64,000 nt of DNA, from the NCBI RefSeq assembly GCF_024648825.1, contig NZ_JANBBE010000015.1:1-64000 (forward strand). Direction: 5' to 3'. This DNA is from Lentzea californiensis. Lineage in GTDB: Bacteria; Actinomycetota; Actinomycetes; Mycobacteriales; Pseudonocardiaceae. The notes under the pieces were generated by a model that saw nothing but the letters and a program-made list of their open reading frames with translations, was not told the DNA's origin and searched no databases. Both the position numbers and the translations under genes were made by a program. Below are positions 18,072 through 26,903 of this stretch, piece by piece; the stretch's first letter is position 1, and every line of letters begins with the position of its first letter.

Positions 18072-19414
18072 CAGGTCTTCAGGGTAGCCCGCATGCGGGG
18101 CCCGGTCAGAATCGCTCCCACCACCGCCAACACCGCCATCGACAGGTTGAGCACCACCACGCCCGCGGTCGGCGCCGTCGCCAGGACGAGCACACCGCCG
18201 AGTCCGATCATGGTCGCGGAGAAGAGCATGTCCGAGATCTGCAGCGCCGCGGAGTTGAAACCCCGGTCGGCCTCGGGTGATGCGGCCATCATCAGCACGC
18301 CGACGCTGGACGTCGCCATGCCCATGCCCGCGCCCGCCACCGCCCACAGGACCGGCGTGAGGAACGCCGGGCCCCACGTGGGTGCGATGAGCGTCACGGC
18401 CGCGAGACCGGTCGCGACGAACAGGAACCCGGTGCGGACGAGCGTGTGGCGCTCGATCTCGGGGTGCCTCGACGCCCACATCGACGCGCCGGCCCAGCCG
18501 AGCGCGCTCAGCGTCAGCGGAATCCCCGCCTCCAGCGGCGAGTAGCCGTGCACGACGGACAACGTGAGCGGGATGAAACCCTCGACCGCGAAGAACGTGC
18601 CCGCGAGCAGGCCGCGCGCCAGGATCGTGACGGGAAGACCGCGGCGAGCGAGGAGCGTGCCCTTGGGCAGCAGGACGCGCAGCGCGGGCGCCAGCAGCAG
18701 CAACGCCGCGGCGATCAGCCACCACGTGCGGTGCTGCAATCCCCAGCTCAGGCCCACCACGCCAAGTCCGACGGCGACAGCGGCGAGCGGCAGGTACTTG
18801 CGCGTCGGCGGAGCCTCGGTGTGCGGCGGCAGGCCTCGCAGCACCGGTACGAGCAGCACGCTGCCGAGCAGCACCAACGGGATGATCGCGAGGAACACCC
18901 ACCGCCAGCTCAGGTGCTCGGTCGCCCAGCCGGCGACCGCCGGCCCCACCAGCGACGGGATCACCCAGGCCGCGGACAGCGCGCCGAAGACGGCGGGCCG
19001 GGCGTCCTCCGGGTAGGCGACCGCGATCAACACGTAGATCGCGACGATCAGAAAGCCCACGCCGAAACCCTGCAGCACCCGGCCGGCGAGCAGCACCGCC
19101 ATGTTCTCGGCGATGCCCGCGACCACGAGCCCGGCGAGGAACAGGACCACGCCGATCAGGATCGAGGGCTTGGGTCCTCTGCGATCAGAGAGCCGTCCGG
19201 AGAACACCGTCGCCATGACGCTGGCCGCGAGGTTCGCGAGGAACGGCCACGCGTACAGCGCCTCGCCCTTCAGCTCGCTGACCATGGTGGGCATCGCCGT
19301 GCCGACGCCCATCGCCTCGAAGGCGAACAGCGTGACCAGCAGAAGGATGCCCGTCGTCGGCCAACGATGTTCAGGCGACCAGAGGCGAGACGGGACGGGC
19401 GCGGTGAGAGTCAC
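18071..19414 (-). CDS. MFS transporter
   Basis: A 447-residue major-facilitator protein with 12-14 predicted helices and the cytoplasmic loop motif [11 protein letters not shown] between helices 2 and 3. This is the drug/proton antiporter type, probably an exporter. GTG at 19414 is chosen: a CACTAT -10 box lies 6 nt upstream within a MerR-type promoter (19421-19451). A TTG at 19429 is less likely. It sits inside the olsA-iscS gap and shares 1 nt with iscS, so it may drive iscS-mnmA expression. It is not part of the recalled mycobacterial order, so it is probably a later insertion. Confidence 0.9.
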   Translation of the reverse strand: MTLTAPVPSRLWSPEHRWPTTGILLLVTLFAFEAMGVGTAMPTMVSELKGEALYAWPFLANLAASVMATVFSGRLSDRRGPKPSILIGVVLFLAGLVVAGIAENMAVLLAGRVLQGFGVGFLIVAIYVLIAVAYPEDARPAVFGALSAAWVIPSLVGPAVAGWATEHLSWRWVFLAIIPLVLLGSVLLVPVLRGLPPHTEAPPTRKYLPLAAVAVGLGVVGLSWGLQHRTWWLIAAALLLLAPALRVLLPKGTLLARRGLPVTILARGLLAGTFFAVEGFIPLTLSVVHGYSPLEAGIPLTLSALGWAGASMWASRHPEIERHTLVRTGFLFVATGLAAVTLIAPTWGPAFLTPVLWAVAGAGMGMATSSVGVLMMAASPEADRGFNSAALQISDMLFSATMIGLGGVLVLATAPTAGVVVLNLSMAVLAVVGAILTGPRMRATLKT

Positions 19415-20243
19415 CTGTAGATAGTGCAATCTCCAGTTGAGTCGAGGTCAAGCGGATTGATTGCTCTTCGGCAAGTTTCGCCAGTTCGCGTCGAGTTCCG
19501 GCGCGTCCGGGAGCGATCTCGTCCAGCACGTGGACCTCGACGACCAGATCGCGGGCCCTGAGCACCCGGCGGATCGAGTCGACCAGGGTGTCGCTGCCGA
19601 CGAACGCGGGCTGCGTCGTCAGGTGGTCGCCGATCCGGTAGCGCAGCACGATCGGCCGCACCGGGACACCGGCGTCGAGCGCGGCCTGGAACAGCGCCGG
19701 CTTGTAGTGCCCGGACGCCAGCCCGCACCACGTCGTGCCCTCGGCGTGGATGGCGACCGCACTGCCGTTGCGCAACGTCGTGGCCAGCTCGTTCACGGTC
19801 TGCGGCAACTCGCGCAGCTTCTCCCGGTCGAGGTAGACCGTGCCCACCGCCGTGATGATCGGACCGAGCACGGGCCAGCTCTTGATGTCCTTCTTCGCGA
19901 CGATCCTGACGGGCTGCACCGAGTCGATCGCGAGCTCGTCGAGCCACGACACGTGGTTGCTCGCGACGAGCACGCCGCGCTTCGGGATCTCCTGGAACTT
20001 CCGGGCGCCGTGCACTTCCAGCCGCACGCCGAACGCCCGCAGGATGGCGTGGAACCACAGACGGACAACGCTTTCACGCTGCTTGCCCGGCAGCAGCAGC
20101 GCCAGCGCGATCCACGCGCCGCACAGGATCGCGGTGACCGCCATGACCGCGCGCCAGGTCTGCCGGAGCCTGCCGACCTCACCGGGCGTGCTGCCGACGC
20201 ACCCGTCCCCGCACGGCGACGCGGGCATCCAGGCGTGGCTCAT
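19371..20243 (-). CDS. 1-acyl-glycerol/lyso-ornithine acyltransferase (OlsA/PlsC)
   Basis: A 290-residue PlsC-family O-acyltransferase with an N-terminal membrane segment (AVMAVTAILCGAWIALALLLPG), the catalytic motif NHVSWLDE (H-x4-D), and the acceptor motif IHAEGTTW. It is paired with the OlsB-like gene (ATGA overlap), which suggests it adds the ester-linked fatty acid to lyso-ornithine lipid, although a lysophosphatidic acid role cannot be excluded. It corresponds to Rv3026c. Its 3' end overlaps the MFS start and carries that gene's promoter. Confidence 0.88.
   Translation of the reverse strand: MSHAWMPASPCGDGCVGSTPGEVGRLRQTWRAVMAVTAILCGAWIALALLLPGKQRESVVRLWFHAILRAFGVRLEVHGARKFQEIPKRGVLVASNHVSWLDELAIDSVQPVRIVAKKDIKSWPVLGPIITAVGTVYLDREKLRELPQTVNELATTLRNGSAVAIHAEGTTWCGLASGHYKPALFQAALDAGVPVRPIVLRYRIGDHLTTQPAFVGSDTLVDSIRRVLRARDLVVEVHVLDEIAPGRAGTRRELAKLAEEQSIRLTSTQLEIALSTGDSHRARPVSPLVA
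19421..19451 (-). promoter_or_regulatory. MerR-type promoter of MFS gene
   Basis: On the minus strand TTGACC (19451-19446) is followed by a 19-nt spacer and CACTAT (19426-19421). The spacer holds an imperfect dyad centred on CTCgACTcAACtgGAG. A 17-bp spacer is normal; the overlong 19-bp spacer with a dyad is the hallmark of MerR-family activators, which untwist it. The whole promoter is inside the olsA 3' coding end. No merR-like gene is in the window. Confidence 0.6.
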
Positions 20244-21013
20244 GACGTCTCCCCCAGGAAGAACTTCAGGTAGCGCTGATCCATCTGGTCCATGCCGAGC
20301 AGGATGAAGAGGTCGGCGACGCCGAAGTCCGCGTCGAGCGCGGGCCGTCCGCAGATCTTGGCGCCGAGCCGCAGGTAGCCCTTGAGCAGCGGCGGCAGCA
20401 CGGTCTTGTCCGGCCGCACGATCGCGTCGACGTCCCACGGGTTGTGCGGCGTGACCCGGTACTCCTCGGGCGCGTAGTGCTTGGCGTGCACCGCGTCCCA
20501 GACACCGGCCGCGAGGCCACCGCCGTCCTGCAGCGGGATCGATGCGCACCCGACGAGCCACTTGTGACCGCTGAGCAGCATGTACCGCGCGATACCGGCC
20601 CACACGAGGCTGACGACGGCACCGTTGCGGTGGTCGGGGTGCACGCACGAGCGACCGGTCTCGACCGTGGAGCCGCGGATGCCGTCGAGGTTGGACAGGT
20701 CGAACTCGCCGTCGCCGTAGAGCCGCCCGGCCTCCCTGGCACGCTCCGGCGGCAGCATCCGGTACCCGCCGACGATCTCGCCGGTGCGGTCGTCGCGCAC
20801 CACGAGGTGGTCGCAGAACTCGTCGAACTCGTCGACGTCGTGGCCGGGCACGCCGGTGTGCAGCGTCGCCCCCATCTCACCGGCGAACACCTCGTAGCGC
20901 AGTTTCTGCGCGGCGACGACCTCGTCGCTGTCACGAGCGACGAGGAGGGAGTAGCGGGGTGCGTTCCCGTTCTGCTGGACGGGGGTGCTGACAAGCAGTT
21001 CCGGCTGCGTCAT
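20240..21013 (-). CDS. ornithine N-acyltransferase-like protein (OlsB)
   Basis: This 257-residue GNAT-related acyltransferase has the YEVFAGEMGA start and the conserved GRSCVHPDHRNGAVVSLVWAG block typical of OlsB/hemolysin-like lysyl and ornithyl acyltransferases. OlsB attaches a 3-hydroxyacyl chain from acyl carrier protein to the alpha amine of ornithine. With the overlapping OlsA-like gene it forms the two-step ornithine-lipid pathway. It corresponds to Rv3027c. No signal peptide; a peripheral membrane location is expected. Confidence 0.82.
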   Translation of the reverse strand: MTQPELLVSTPVQQNGNAPRYSLLVARDSDEVVAAQKLRYEVFAGEMGATLHTGVPGHDVDEFDEFCDHLVVRDDRTGEIVGGYRMLPPERAREAGRLYGDGEFDLSNLDGIRGSTVETGRSCVHPDHRNGAVVSLVWAGIARYMLLSGHKWLVGCASIPLQDGGGLAAGVWDAVHAKHYAPEEYRVTPHNPWDVDAIVRPDKTVLPPLLKGYLRLGAKICGRPALDADFGVADLFILLGMDQMDQRYLKFFLGETS

Positions 21014-21079
21014 GCGAACCAGGGTGAAGCCGGGTTGGCTAATCGCAGCAGGTCAGAACGATGACCGGTCAGTGGCAGT

Positions 21080-21091
21080 CGGGTTAACCCG
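21080..21091. promoter_or_regulatory. 12-bp perfect palindrome CGGGTTAACCCG
   Basis: A self-complementary site 67 bp upstream of olsB, the only AT-rich core in the gap between olsB and the gene at 21205. It is placed to be an operator, but no regulator gene is adjacent. Confidence 0.4.
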
Positions 21092-21204
21092 AGGTAGTGC
21101 CGCACTCCGCTGGGGTGATGTGCGGCGGTTCCGGTTGCGAGACGGTCACGACGGCCGCGTTCCGGCCTGTTCCGGCACATCATGCGCCGCAGCTGGCCAC
21201 GCGG

Positions 21205-21492
21205 TCACGGTGCCGGGCTCAGCAATGACATGAGCGTCACCCGCCGATCTTCGTCGACGAGGTGGAACACAGCCTCCCCAGGCACTCCTGCGGCCACGAA
21301 CTCCTCCGCCAGGGTTCTGAGCAACGCGGGGAAGTCGACCTCTCCCCAGATCCCGATGTCGAGATTGCCGCCGGTCCGACCGATGCCTGACCCGGTCACC
21401 TCGCCGGCGTCGCCGACCTCGCGTTCGACGATCTCCTCCAGGTCGTCCAGGGCGAAGTCGGCCTCGGGGAAGTACAGGAACACGTCCCTCAC
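21205..21492 (-). CDS. small conserved protein of unknown function
   Basis: This predicts 95 residues: an acidic alpha/beta protein beginning [20 protein letters not shown]. The GTG start has an excellent GGAGG 8 nt upstream. No signal peptide or membrane segment is present. The G-x-G-x2-G-rich central strand is unremarkable and no family is recognised. It lies just downstream of the etfBA terminator and is probably transcribed on its own. Confidence 0.75.
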   Translation of the reverse strand: MRDVFLYFPEADFALDDLEEIVEREVGDAGEVTGSGIGRTGGNLDIGIWGEVDFPALLRTLAEEFVAAGVPGEAVFHLVDEDRRVTLMSLLSPAP

Positions 21493-21508
21493 AGCTCAAG
21501 CCTCCAGA

Positions 21509-21550
21509 AATGGCGAACGGCCGCCCCACCGAGAAGGTGGGACGGCCATT
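21509..21550 (-). terminator. hairpin after etfA
   Basis: GGCCG-C-CCCACC pairs with GGTGGG-A-CGGCC around a short GAGAA loop, with outer AATGGC/GCCATT arms, 18 nt after the etfA stop. There is no real U-tract, as is common in actinomycetes. It separates etfBA from the small gene at 21205. Confidence 0.7.
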
Positions 21551-21567
21551 CTGCCGGACCGAAGTGC

Positions 21568-22521
21568 TCAGCCCTTGCGCTTCTTGACGTCCTCGGTCAG
21601 CTGCGGCGCGACGTTGAACAGGTCGCCCACGACACCGAAGTCGGCGATCTCGAAGATCGGCGCCTCGGGGTCCTTGTTGACCGCGACGATCGTCTTCGAG
21701 GTCTGCATGCCCGCGCGGTGCTGGATGGCACCGGAGATGCCCAGCGCCACGTACAGCTGCGGCGAGACCGTCTTACCGGTCTGGCCCACCTGGAACTGGT
21801 GCGGGTAGTAGCCCGAGTCGACGGCGGCGCGCGAGGCACCGACGGCGGCACCGAGCGAGTCGGCGAGCTCCTCGACGACGGAGAACTTCTCGGCCGAGCC
21901 GACACCGCGACCACCGGAGACGACGACCGAGGCCTCGGTCAGCTCCGGGCGGTCGCCGCCGACGACGGCTTCACGCGAGGTGATGCGGGCGGACTTGGCG
22001 GTGTCCACCGAGATGGAGACCGACTCGTCCAGCACGGCGTCCGCGGCGGACTCCTCGGACTCCACGCCGCCGGGGCGGACGGTGATGACCGGGGTGCCCT
22101 TGCTGACCTTCGCCTTGACGACGAACGCGCCACCGAAGATGGACTGCACGCCGGTGCCGTCGGCCTCGACGTCCACGACGTCGACGAGCCAGCCGGAGTC
22201 GATGCGCGCGGCGAGACGGCCCGCGACCTCCTTGCCCTCGATCGTCGCGGAGACGAGCACCGCGGACGCGTTCGGGACGAGTGCGGCCAGCGCGTCGACC
22301 TTCGGGGTCGTGAGGAAGCCGGCGGCGTCGTCGGACTCGACGGCGTAGACCTTCGCGGCGCCGTACTTGCCCAGCGACTCGCGGATCTTCGCCGCGGTGC
22401 CGGGAGCGCCCACGACCACTGCGGCCGGGGTGCCCAGGCGGCGCGCGGCCGTCAGCAGCTCGTAGCTGACCTTCTTGACCTCGCCGTCGACGTGGTCGAC
22501 CAGAACCAGAACTTCAGACAT
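21568..22521 (-). CDS. etfA: electron transfer flavoprotein alpha subunit
   Basis: This 317-residue EtfA/FixB has an N-terminal HUP-like domain that contacts the beta subunit and a C-terminal FAD-binding domain. The FAD motif spans [10 protein letters not shown], the conserved [17 protein letters not shown] block and [10 protein letters not shown]. Together with EtfB it passes electrons from acyl-CoA dehydrogenases to the quinone pool. It starts 12 nt after etfB. It corresponds to Rv3028c. Confidence 0.97.
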   Translation of the reverse strand: MSEVLVLVDHVDGEVKKVSYELLTAARRLGTPAAVVVGAPGTAAKIRESLGKYGAAKVYAVESDDAAGFLTTPKVDALAALVPNASAVLVSATIEGKEVAGRLAARIDSGWLVDVVDVEADGTGVQSIFGGAFVVKAKVSKGTPVITVRPGGVESEESAADAVLDESVSISVDTAKSARITSREAVVGGDRPELTEASVVVSGGRGVGSAEKFSVVEELADSLGAAVGASRAAVDSGYYPHQFQVGQTGKTVSPQLYVALGISGAIQHRAGMQTSKTIVAVNKDPEAPIFEIADFGVVGDLFNVAPQLTEDVKKRKG

Positions 22522-22533
22522 GACTTCCCTCCC

Positions 22534-23316
22534 TCAGATGAGCTTCTGGCCGACGAGGAACTCGGCGATCTTGGACCCGCCGTCGCCACCGTCCTCGACG
22601 CGCTGACCCGCGCTGCGCGGCGGCTTCGGGGAAGCCTCCTGCACCTGGGTGTACGCGCCGGACAGGCCGACCTCGGACGCGTCGATGCCCAGGTCCGCCA
22701 CGGTGAGCGTGGAGACGGGCTTCTTCTTCGCGGCCATGATGCCCTTGAAGGACGGGTAACGCGGCTCGTTGATCTTCTCGGTCACGGAGACCACGGCCGG
22801 GAGCGACGCCTCGAGGAACGACACGCCCTCGTCGGTCTCGCGCTCACCCTTGATCGTGGTGCCCTCGACGGTGACCTTGCGCAACTGCGTGACCTGCGGC
22901 AGGCCGAGCAACTCGGCGAGGATCGCCGGCACGGCGCCGGCGCGGCCGTCGGTGGCCTCGTTGCCCGCGATGACCAGGTCGAAGCTCTCGACCGTGCCGA
23001 TCGCCTTCGCGAGGACCTTCGCCGTCGCCAGCACGTCCGAGCCGTGCAGCGCCTCGTCGCTCACGTGGATCGCCTTGTCCGCACCCATCGACAGCGCCTT
23101 GCGAATGGCGTCGGTGGCGCGGTCGGGACCCATCGCGATCACGGTGACCTCGCCGCCGTGGGCTTCCTTCAGCAGAAGAGCCTCTTCGACGGCGCGCTCG
23201 TTGATCTCGTCGAGCACGGCATCCGCGGATTCGCGGTCAAGGGTGTGGTCGGCGTCGGTGAGCTTGCGCTCGGACCAGGTGTCAGGCACCTGCTTGACCA
23301 GGACAACAATGTTCAT
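22534..23316 (-). CDS. etfB: electron transfer flavoprotein beta subunit
   Basis: This 260-residue EtfB/FixA carries the AMP-binding fold. It starts MNIVVLVKQVPDTWSE and has the docking region DEINERAVEEAL and the family motif VIAGNEATDGRAGAVPAILAE. It is the first gene of etfBA. The 215-bp region before it also carries the DegV promoter and a CRP-like site. It corresponds to Rv3029c. Confidence 0.97.
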   Translation of the reverse strand: MNIVVLVKQVPDTWSERKLTDADHTLDRESADAVLDEINERAVEEALLLKEAHGGEVTVIAMGPDRATDAIRKALSMGADKAIHVSDEALHGSDVLATAKVLAKAIGTVESFDLVIAGNEATDGRAGAVPAILAELLGLPQVTQLRKVTVEGTTIKGERETDEGVSFLEASLPAVVSVTEKINEPRYPSFKGIMAAKKKPVSTLTVADLGIDASEVGLSGAYTQVQEASPKPPRSAGQRVEDGGDGGSKIAEFLVGQKLI

Positions 23317-23462
23317 AGGTCCTCTTCGACCTCCTGCGGACGGGCGGCGACGCTTGCGCAGAAGACTCCAGAACTGCGCCGCCGGGTGTTCACGACCCTG
23401 CCATCACCCGGATGTTACCCGCCAGTAGCACCCCTGCAAACAGCAGCAAGCACCCCGCTAGC

Positions 23463-23476
23463 GTGACAGTTGTCAC
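23463..23476. promoter_or_regulatory. CRP/FNR-type palindrome
   Basis: GTGACAGTTGTCAC matches the GTGA-N6-TCAC core of the CRP/GlxR consensus TGTGA-N6-TCACA, lacking only the outer T and A. It is 56 bp before the DegV start and about 147 bp before etfB, followed by TTGACG. No crp gene is in the window. Confidence 0.45.
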
Positions 23477-23531
23477 CCGTTGACGCCACCAATTGAGACC
23501 TACCCCATTCAGGCGACTACGCTGCGCGGAC

Positions 23532-24374
23532 ATGTACCGGCGAGTAGCGATCGTGACAGACTCCACCGCTTGTCTCCCGGCGCAGCTGACTGATCAACTC
23601 GGCATCGAAGTGGTGCAGATCCAGGTGCGCATCGGCGACCACACCGACGACGAGTCCCGCATCCCGGTTCCCGACCTGGTCTCGGCCATGCGTTCGAACG
23701 TGTCCGTCACGACGATTCCGCCGGATCCCGACGCGTTCTTCTGGACGTACAACGAACTGGCCGCGCAGGGCGTTCGCTCGATCGTGTCGGTGCACGTGTC
23801 GAGCCGCCAGTCCGCCACCGTGGAGGCCGCCCGGGAGGCCGCCGGCAAGGTCCGCGTGCCCGTGCACGTCGTGGACACGCACACCTGCGGGATGAGCATC
23901 GGCTACGCCGTCCAGGCCGCCGCGAAAGTCGCCGAGGCGGGCGGCGGCGTGGAGAAGGTGCTCGCGACCGCGCAGCGCCGGTTCGACAGGTCCACCGAGC
24001 TGATCTACGTCGACACCCTCGAGTACCTGCGCCGCGGAGGCCGCATCGGTGCCGCCGCCGCGCTGGTCGGCGGCGTGCTGTCGATGAAGCCGCTGCTGAC
24101 CATGGCCGACGGCCAGATCACGCCGCTGGACAAGGTGATCGGCGCCGACCGCGCGCTCAACCGGATGCTGGACATCGCGATCAAGCGCGCGGGCACCGAC
24201 ACCGTGGACGTCGCCGTGGAGCACTTCGACGCCGAGGAGAAGGCATCTCGGCTGCTGCGCAAGCTCCGGCGGAGCGTGCCGAACGTCCGCCAGTTCATGT
24301 TGACGCAGGTCAGCTCGGCCATCGGCGCCCACGTGGGCCCCGGTGCGCTGGGGATCACCGTTTCGCCGGTGTGA
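23532..24374 (+). CDS. DegV family fatty-acid-binding protein
   Basis: This 280-residue DegV protein is of a family that binds a single fatty acid and, in Firmicutes, serves fatty-acid kinase (FakB). It has VTDSTACLPAQL at the N-terminus, the substrate-contact ISVHVSSRQSATVEAA block, and YVDTLEYLRRGGRIG. ATG at 23532 is chosen over an upstream in-frame ATG because TACGCT precedes it by 8 nt (leaderless) and the domain begins at once. A close paralog is at 28166. Confidence 0.92.
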   Translation: MYRRVAIVTDSTACLPAQLTDQLGIEVVQIQVRIGDHTDDESRIPVPDLVSAMRSNVSVTTIPPDPDAFFWTYNELAAQGVRSIVSVHVSSRQSATVEAAREAAGKVRVPVHVVDTHTCGMSIGYAVQAAAKVAEAGGGVEKVLATAQRRFDRSTELIYVDTLEYLRRGGRIGAAAALVGGVLSMKPLLTMADGQITPLDKVIGADRALNRMLDIAIKRAGTDTVDVAVEHFDAEEKASRLLRKLRRSVPNVRQFMLTQVSSAIGAHVGPGALGITVSPV

Positions 24375-24438
24375 CCATCGGGAACTCCGGGAGTGGTTTC
24401 GTCCGTTGAAATGGACGTAACGGACACCTGGAGGACTG

Positions 24439-24588
24439 ATGGCCGGCTTCATGGACAAGATCACCAGGTTCCTGCGCAGCCCGCAGGGCCACAAGCTGCA
24501 GTCGAAGGCACGTCAGATGGCGCAGGACCCGCGCAAGCGCGCGCAGGCCGAACAGCTGCTGCGCAAGTTCCGCGGCAAGAAGCACTAA
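24439..24588 (+). CDS. small basic protein (49 residues)
   Basis: A 49-residue, strongly basic helical protein (MAGFMDKITRFLRSPQG, ending FRGKKH). GGAGG lies 4 nt before the ATG. Lys and Arg spread through the sequence suggest RNA, DNA or membrane-surface contact. Its TAA overlaps the stop of the convergent gene (4 nt). Short relatives are common in actinomycetes without known function. Confidence 0.8.
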   Translation: MAGFMDKITRFLRSPQGHKLQSKARQMAQDPRKRAQAEQLLRKFRGKKH

Positions 24589-25391
24589 CTCTTGAAGAGC
24601 GCGTTGAGGTCGCCATAAGCGATGCCGTTCTCAACGCTGCTGTACGTGCCCTTGGTCAGCATCTCCTCCGCTGCCCGCCTGGCGACGGCGTAGGCGGCCC
24701 CGGCCACCGCAGAGCCGAGGCTGACCCGCGCCACGCCCGCCTTCGCGAACTCGGCGACGGCGGGCGCGCCGGGCCCCACGAGAACGTTGAGCGGCGCGGC
24801 GATGCCCTTGACCAGCTCCGCGACGGTCTCCAGATCGGTCACACCCGGCACGAAGATGCCGCTCGCCCCGGCTTCGACGAACCTCGCGGCGCGCTCCAGC
24901 GTCCGCTCGAGCCTCGTGGCCGGGTCACCAACGCCACGCAGGAACGTGTCGATGCGCGCGTTGACGTACAACTCCGGCGCGGCCTCGTGCGCCGCCGCGA
25001 ACCGCTCGGCCTGCTCCGCGACATCGCGCTGACCGGCACCGAGCCCGTCCTCGATGTTCACCCCGGACGCCCCCGCCTCAGCGATCGCCCGCACCGTGTC
25101 AGCCACCTCGCCGGCCGTGGCACCGAACCCGGTCTCGATGTCCGCGCTCACCGGAATCCTCACGGCGGCAACGATCCTGGCCACTAGATCGACTGCCCGG
25201 TCCTGCGCGATGTGGTCGCCGTCGGCAGCGCCGAGGCTCCACGCCACACCCGCACTCGTGGTGGCGACGGCTTTCGCGCCGGCGGCCTCGACGACGAGGG
25301 CGGACGCGACGTCCCAGGCGTTGGGGAGGGCGAGCGGGCCCGGCTTGTGCAGCGCGTGGAAGAGCTTCGTTCGATCAGAGGCGGAAGTCAT
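24585..25391 (-). CDS. isocitrate lyase/PEP mutase family enzyme
   Basis: A 268-residue TIM-barrel enzyme of the isocitrate lyase/phosphoenolpyruvate mutase superfamily. LPNAWDVASALVVEAAGAKAVATTSAGVAW gives the substrate and metal region, followed by PVSADIETGFG and GVNIEDGL. The short length and lack of the KKCGH loop exclude isocitrate lyase itself; a methylisocitrate- or oxaloacetate-type C-C lyase is likely. The substrate is unknown. Confidence 0.87.
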   Translation of the reverse strand: MTSASDRTKLFHALHKPGPLALPNAWDVASALVVEAAGAKAVATTSAGVAWSLGAADGDHIAQDRAVDLVARIVAAVRIPVSADIETGFGATAGEVADTVRAIAEAGASGVNIEDGLGAGQRDVAEQAERFAAAHEAAPELYVNARIDTFLRGVGDPATRLERTLERAARFVEAGASGIFVPGVTDLETVAELVKGIAAPLNVLVGPGAPAVAEFAKAGVARVSLGSAVAGAAYAVARRAAEEMLTKGTYSSVENGIAYGDLNALFKS

Positions 25392-25504
25392 GATCGATTG
25401 ATATCAGCAGGTGCCGGTGGAAGTCCGGCGAGATTCGGACAGGTACCGACGAGTTTCCGACATTCCCGCCGGTTGGTGCGGTGGTTGCCGCGCCGGTTCC
25501 CGGC

Positions 25505-26338
25505 TCAGTTACTGCCCGCCTTGCGGCGGACCTCTTCGAACGTGCGCAGGTAGCGCTGGCGGAAGTCCTCCCGCTCGACCCACGTGGTGTGCTCGGCGGG
25601 CTGGGGTGAGGCGGGTGGGGGTAGCGCGGTCTGCACGACGGGCTGCGCGACGGACTGCGGGGCCGGCTCGGGCTCGGTTTCCTCGGCGGGCGGCTCAGCG
25701 GTCGCCTCGGCGAGTGCCTCGGTTTCCGGCCCTGCGGGTTCGGCGGGCGCGGGTTCGGCAGGCTTCGCGGATTCGGTGAGTTTCGTGAGTTCGACGGGCT
25801 TCGCGACGGGCTCAGGACTGTCGGTGCTCGGCGCTACGGTTGATTCGGGGGCTTCGAAATCCCCCATGGGGGGAGCGAGGTCCCCATCCCGATCATATCG
25901 AGCAGCACCGACAGTTTCGGGCGCTGCGAGCTGTTCGGGCTCCACCACGGGCTCGGCCTTCATGCCCGGCGCGGACTTCGTGACCTGCCCGGCCATCGGA
26001 ACCGGCTCGAACTCGACCACCGGCGTCAGCTCGATCACCTGCTCGGGTTTGACCACCGACGCCAGCTCCACCACCGGCTCGGCCAGCGACGCCAGCGCCG
26101 GTTCCATCTGCGGCAGCCCCATCACGGGGTTGCGGTGGATCGGCCGAGAGTCGTACTCGTCGTCCACCGGCACGACCGCGACTGGCTTCTCCACCCACGT
26201 CCGCTCGTCCGGCGCCGCGGGGGCGGGGTCGCGGGAGTCTGCGTCCTCGCGGCGCCGCACCAGCACGTACATGAGGGCCGCCCCCAGCGTGAAGGACAGC
26301 ACGCACAGTCCGAAGACGATCCCGACTGCCCCTGCCAT
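25505..26338 (-). CDS. membrane-anchored Pro/Glu-rich protein
   Basis: This predicts 277 residues: one N-terminal transmembrane helix (about 4-26) followed by a long low-complexity cytoplasmic region rich in Pro, Glu, Val and Ala with EP repeats, and a charged C-terminal REDFRQRYLRTFEEVRRK. It is the third gene of an operon with a coiled-coil protein and an OmpA-like protein (10-nt gap), which suggests a role at the cell envelope. Residues encoded at 25861-25914 (YDRDGDLAPPMGDF) come from an inserted DNA repeat. Function unknown. Confidence 0.75.
   Translation of the reverse strand: MAGAVGIVFGLCVLSFTLGAALMYVLVRRREDADSRDPAPAAPDERTWVEKPVAVVPVDDEYDSRPIHRNPVMGLPQMEPALASLAEPVVELASVVKPEQVIELTPVVEFEPVPMAGQVTKSAPGMKAEPVVEPEQLAAPETVGAARYDRDGDLAPPMGDFEAPESTVAPSTDSPEPVAKPVELTKLTESAKPAEPAPAEPAGPETEALAEATAEPPAEETEPEPAPQSVAQPVVQTALPPPASPQPAEHTTWVEREDFRQRYLRTFEEVRRKAGSN
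25861..25914. repeat. intragenic repeat element, copy B
   Basis: C5-AT-G6, an 8-nt spacer, CCCCATCCC, ATCAT and CCGACA in the same order as copy A (8106-8156). Over the final 22 nt, 17 positions are identical. It is read here in a different reading frame from copy A, so the conservation is at the DNA level. Confidence 0.6.
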
Positions 26339-26348
26339 GCGAAGGCTC

Positions 26349-26903
26349 CTAGCTGACGAGGACGTCGATCTGAGGACCGAAATCCGTGGGCGGGCCCCAC
26401 ACGGGGTCCACGATCACGCGGGTGGCGACGACCTTGTCCACGCCCTGCTCGGCCAGGTACTGCCGCAGCAGGTCTGCTCTTTCCATCGCGAGCACGTCGC
26501 AGCGGTGCGAGGCCGTCTCGCCGTTCCACGCGTGCGCCACCAGCGTCACCGAGCCGGTCGCGTTGCGCAGAACGCCGGCCAGCGACCGCCGCACGTCCTC
26601 GCCACGGCCTGCCAGCGAGGCGGTGCCCGGCGCGAACGTGATGCCCTTGACGGCGTGCGCCGAGAACAGGTCGCGCACCGCCTGCTGCGCCACCGCGGCG
26701 GACAGCAGGACCGGTGCGGGAGGCTCCATCCGCAGTGGTGCCACGAAGTCGGAGACCGGCACCGGCCCCGCGAGGACGGCGGGCACCGCGGGCGACGACG
26801 ACAGCGCGGTCTCCAGCTCGTCGCCGTACACGGAGAACCCGAACGCCGTCACCGACGCGGGCACCATCAGCGCACCGACCAAGAGCGGGAGCCAGCGCTT
26901 CAC
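26349..26903 (-). CDS. OmpA-like domain protein
   Basis: This predicts 184 residues: an N-terminal signal or anchor (VKRWLPLLVGALMVPASVTAFGF), a linker, and a C-terminal OmpA-like domain (about 85-184) with ITFAPGTASLAGRGEDVRRSLAG and LRQYLAEQGVDKVV, the fold that binds peptidoglycan peptide in other proteins. It starts GTG with a 4-nt GTGA overlap with the coiled-coil gene upstream. It probably sits outside the membrane on the wall. Confidence 0.82.
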   Translation of the reverse strand: MKRWLPLLVGALMVPASVTAFGFSVYGDELETALSSSPAVPAVLAGPVPVSDFVAPLRMEPPAPVLLSAAVAQQAVRDLFSAHAVKGITFAPGTASLAGRGEDVRRSLAGVLRNATGSVTLVAHAWNGETASHRCDVLAMERADLLRQYLAEQGVDKVVATRVIVDPVWGPPTDFGPQIDVLVS

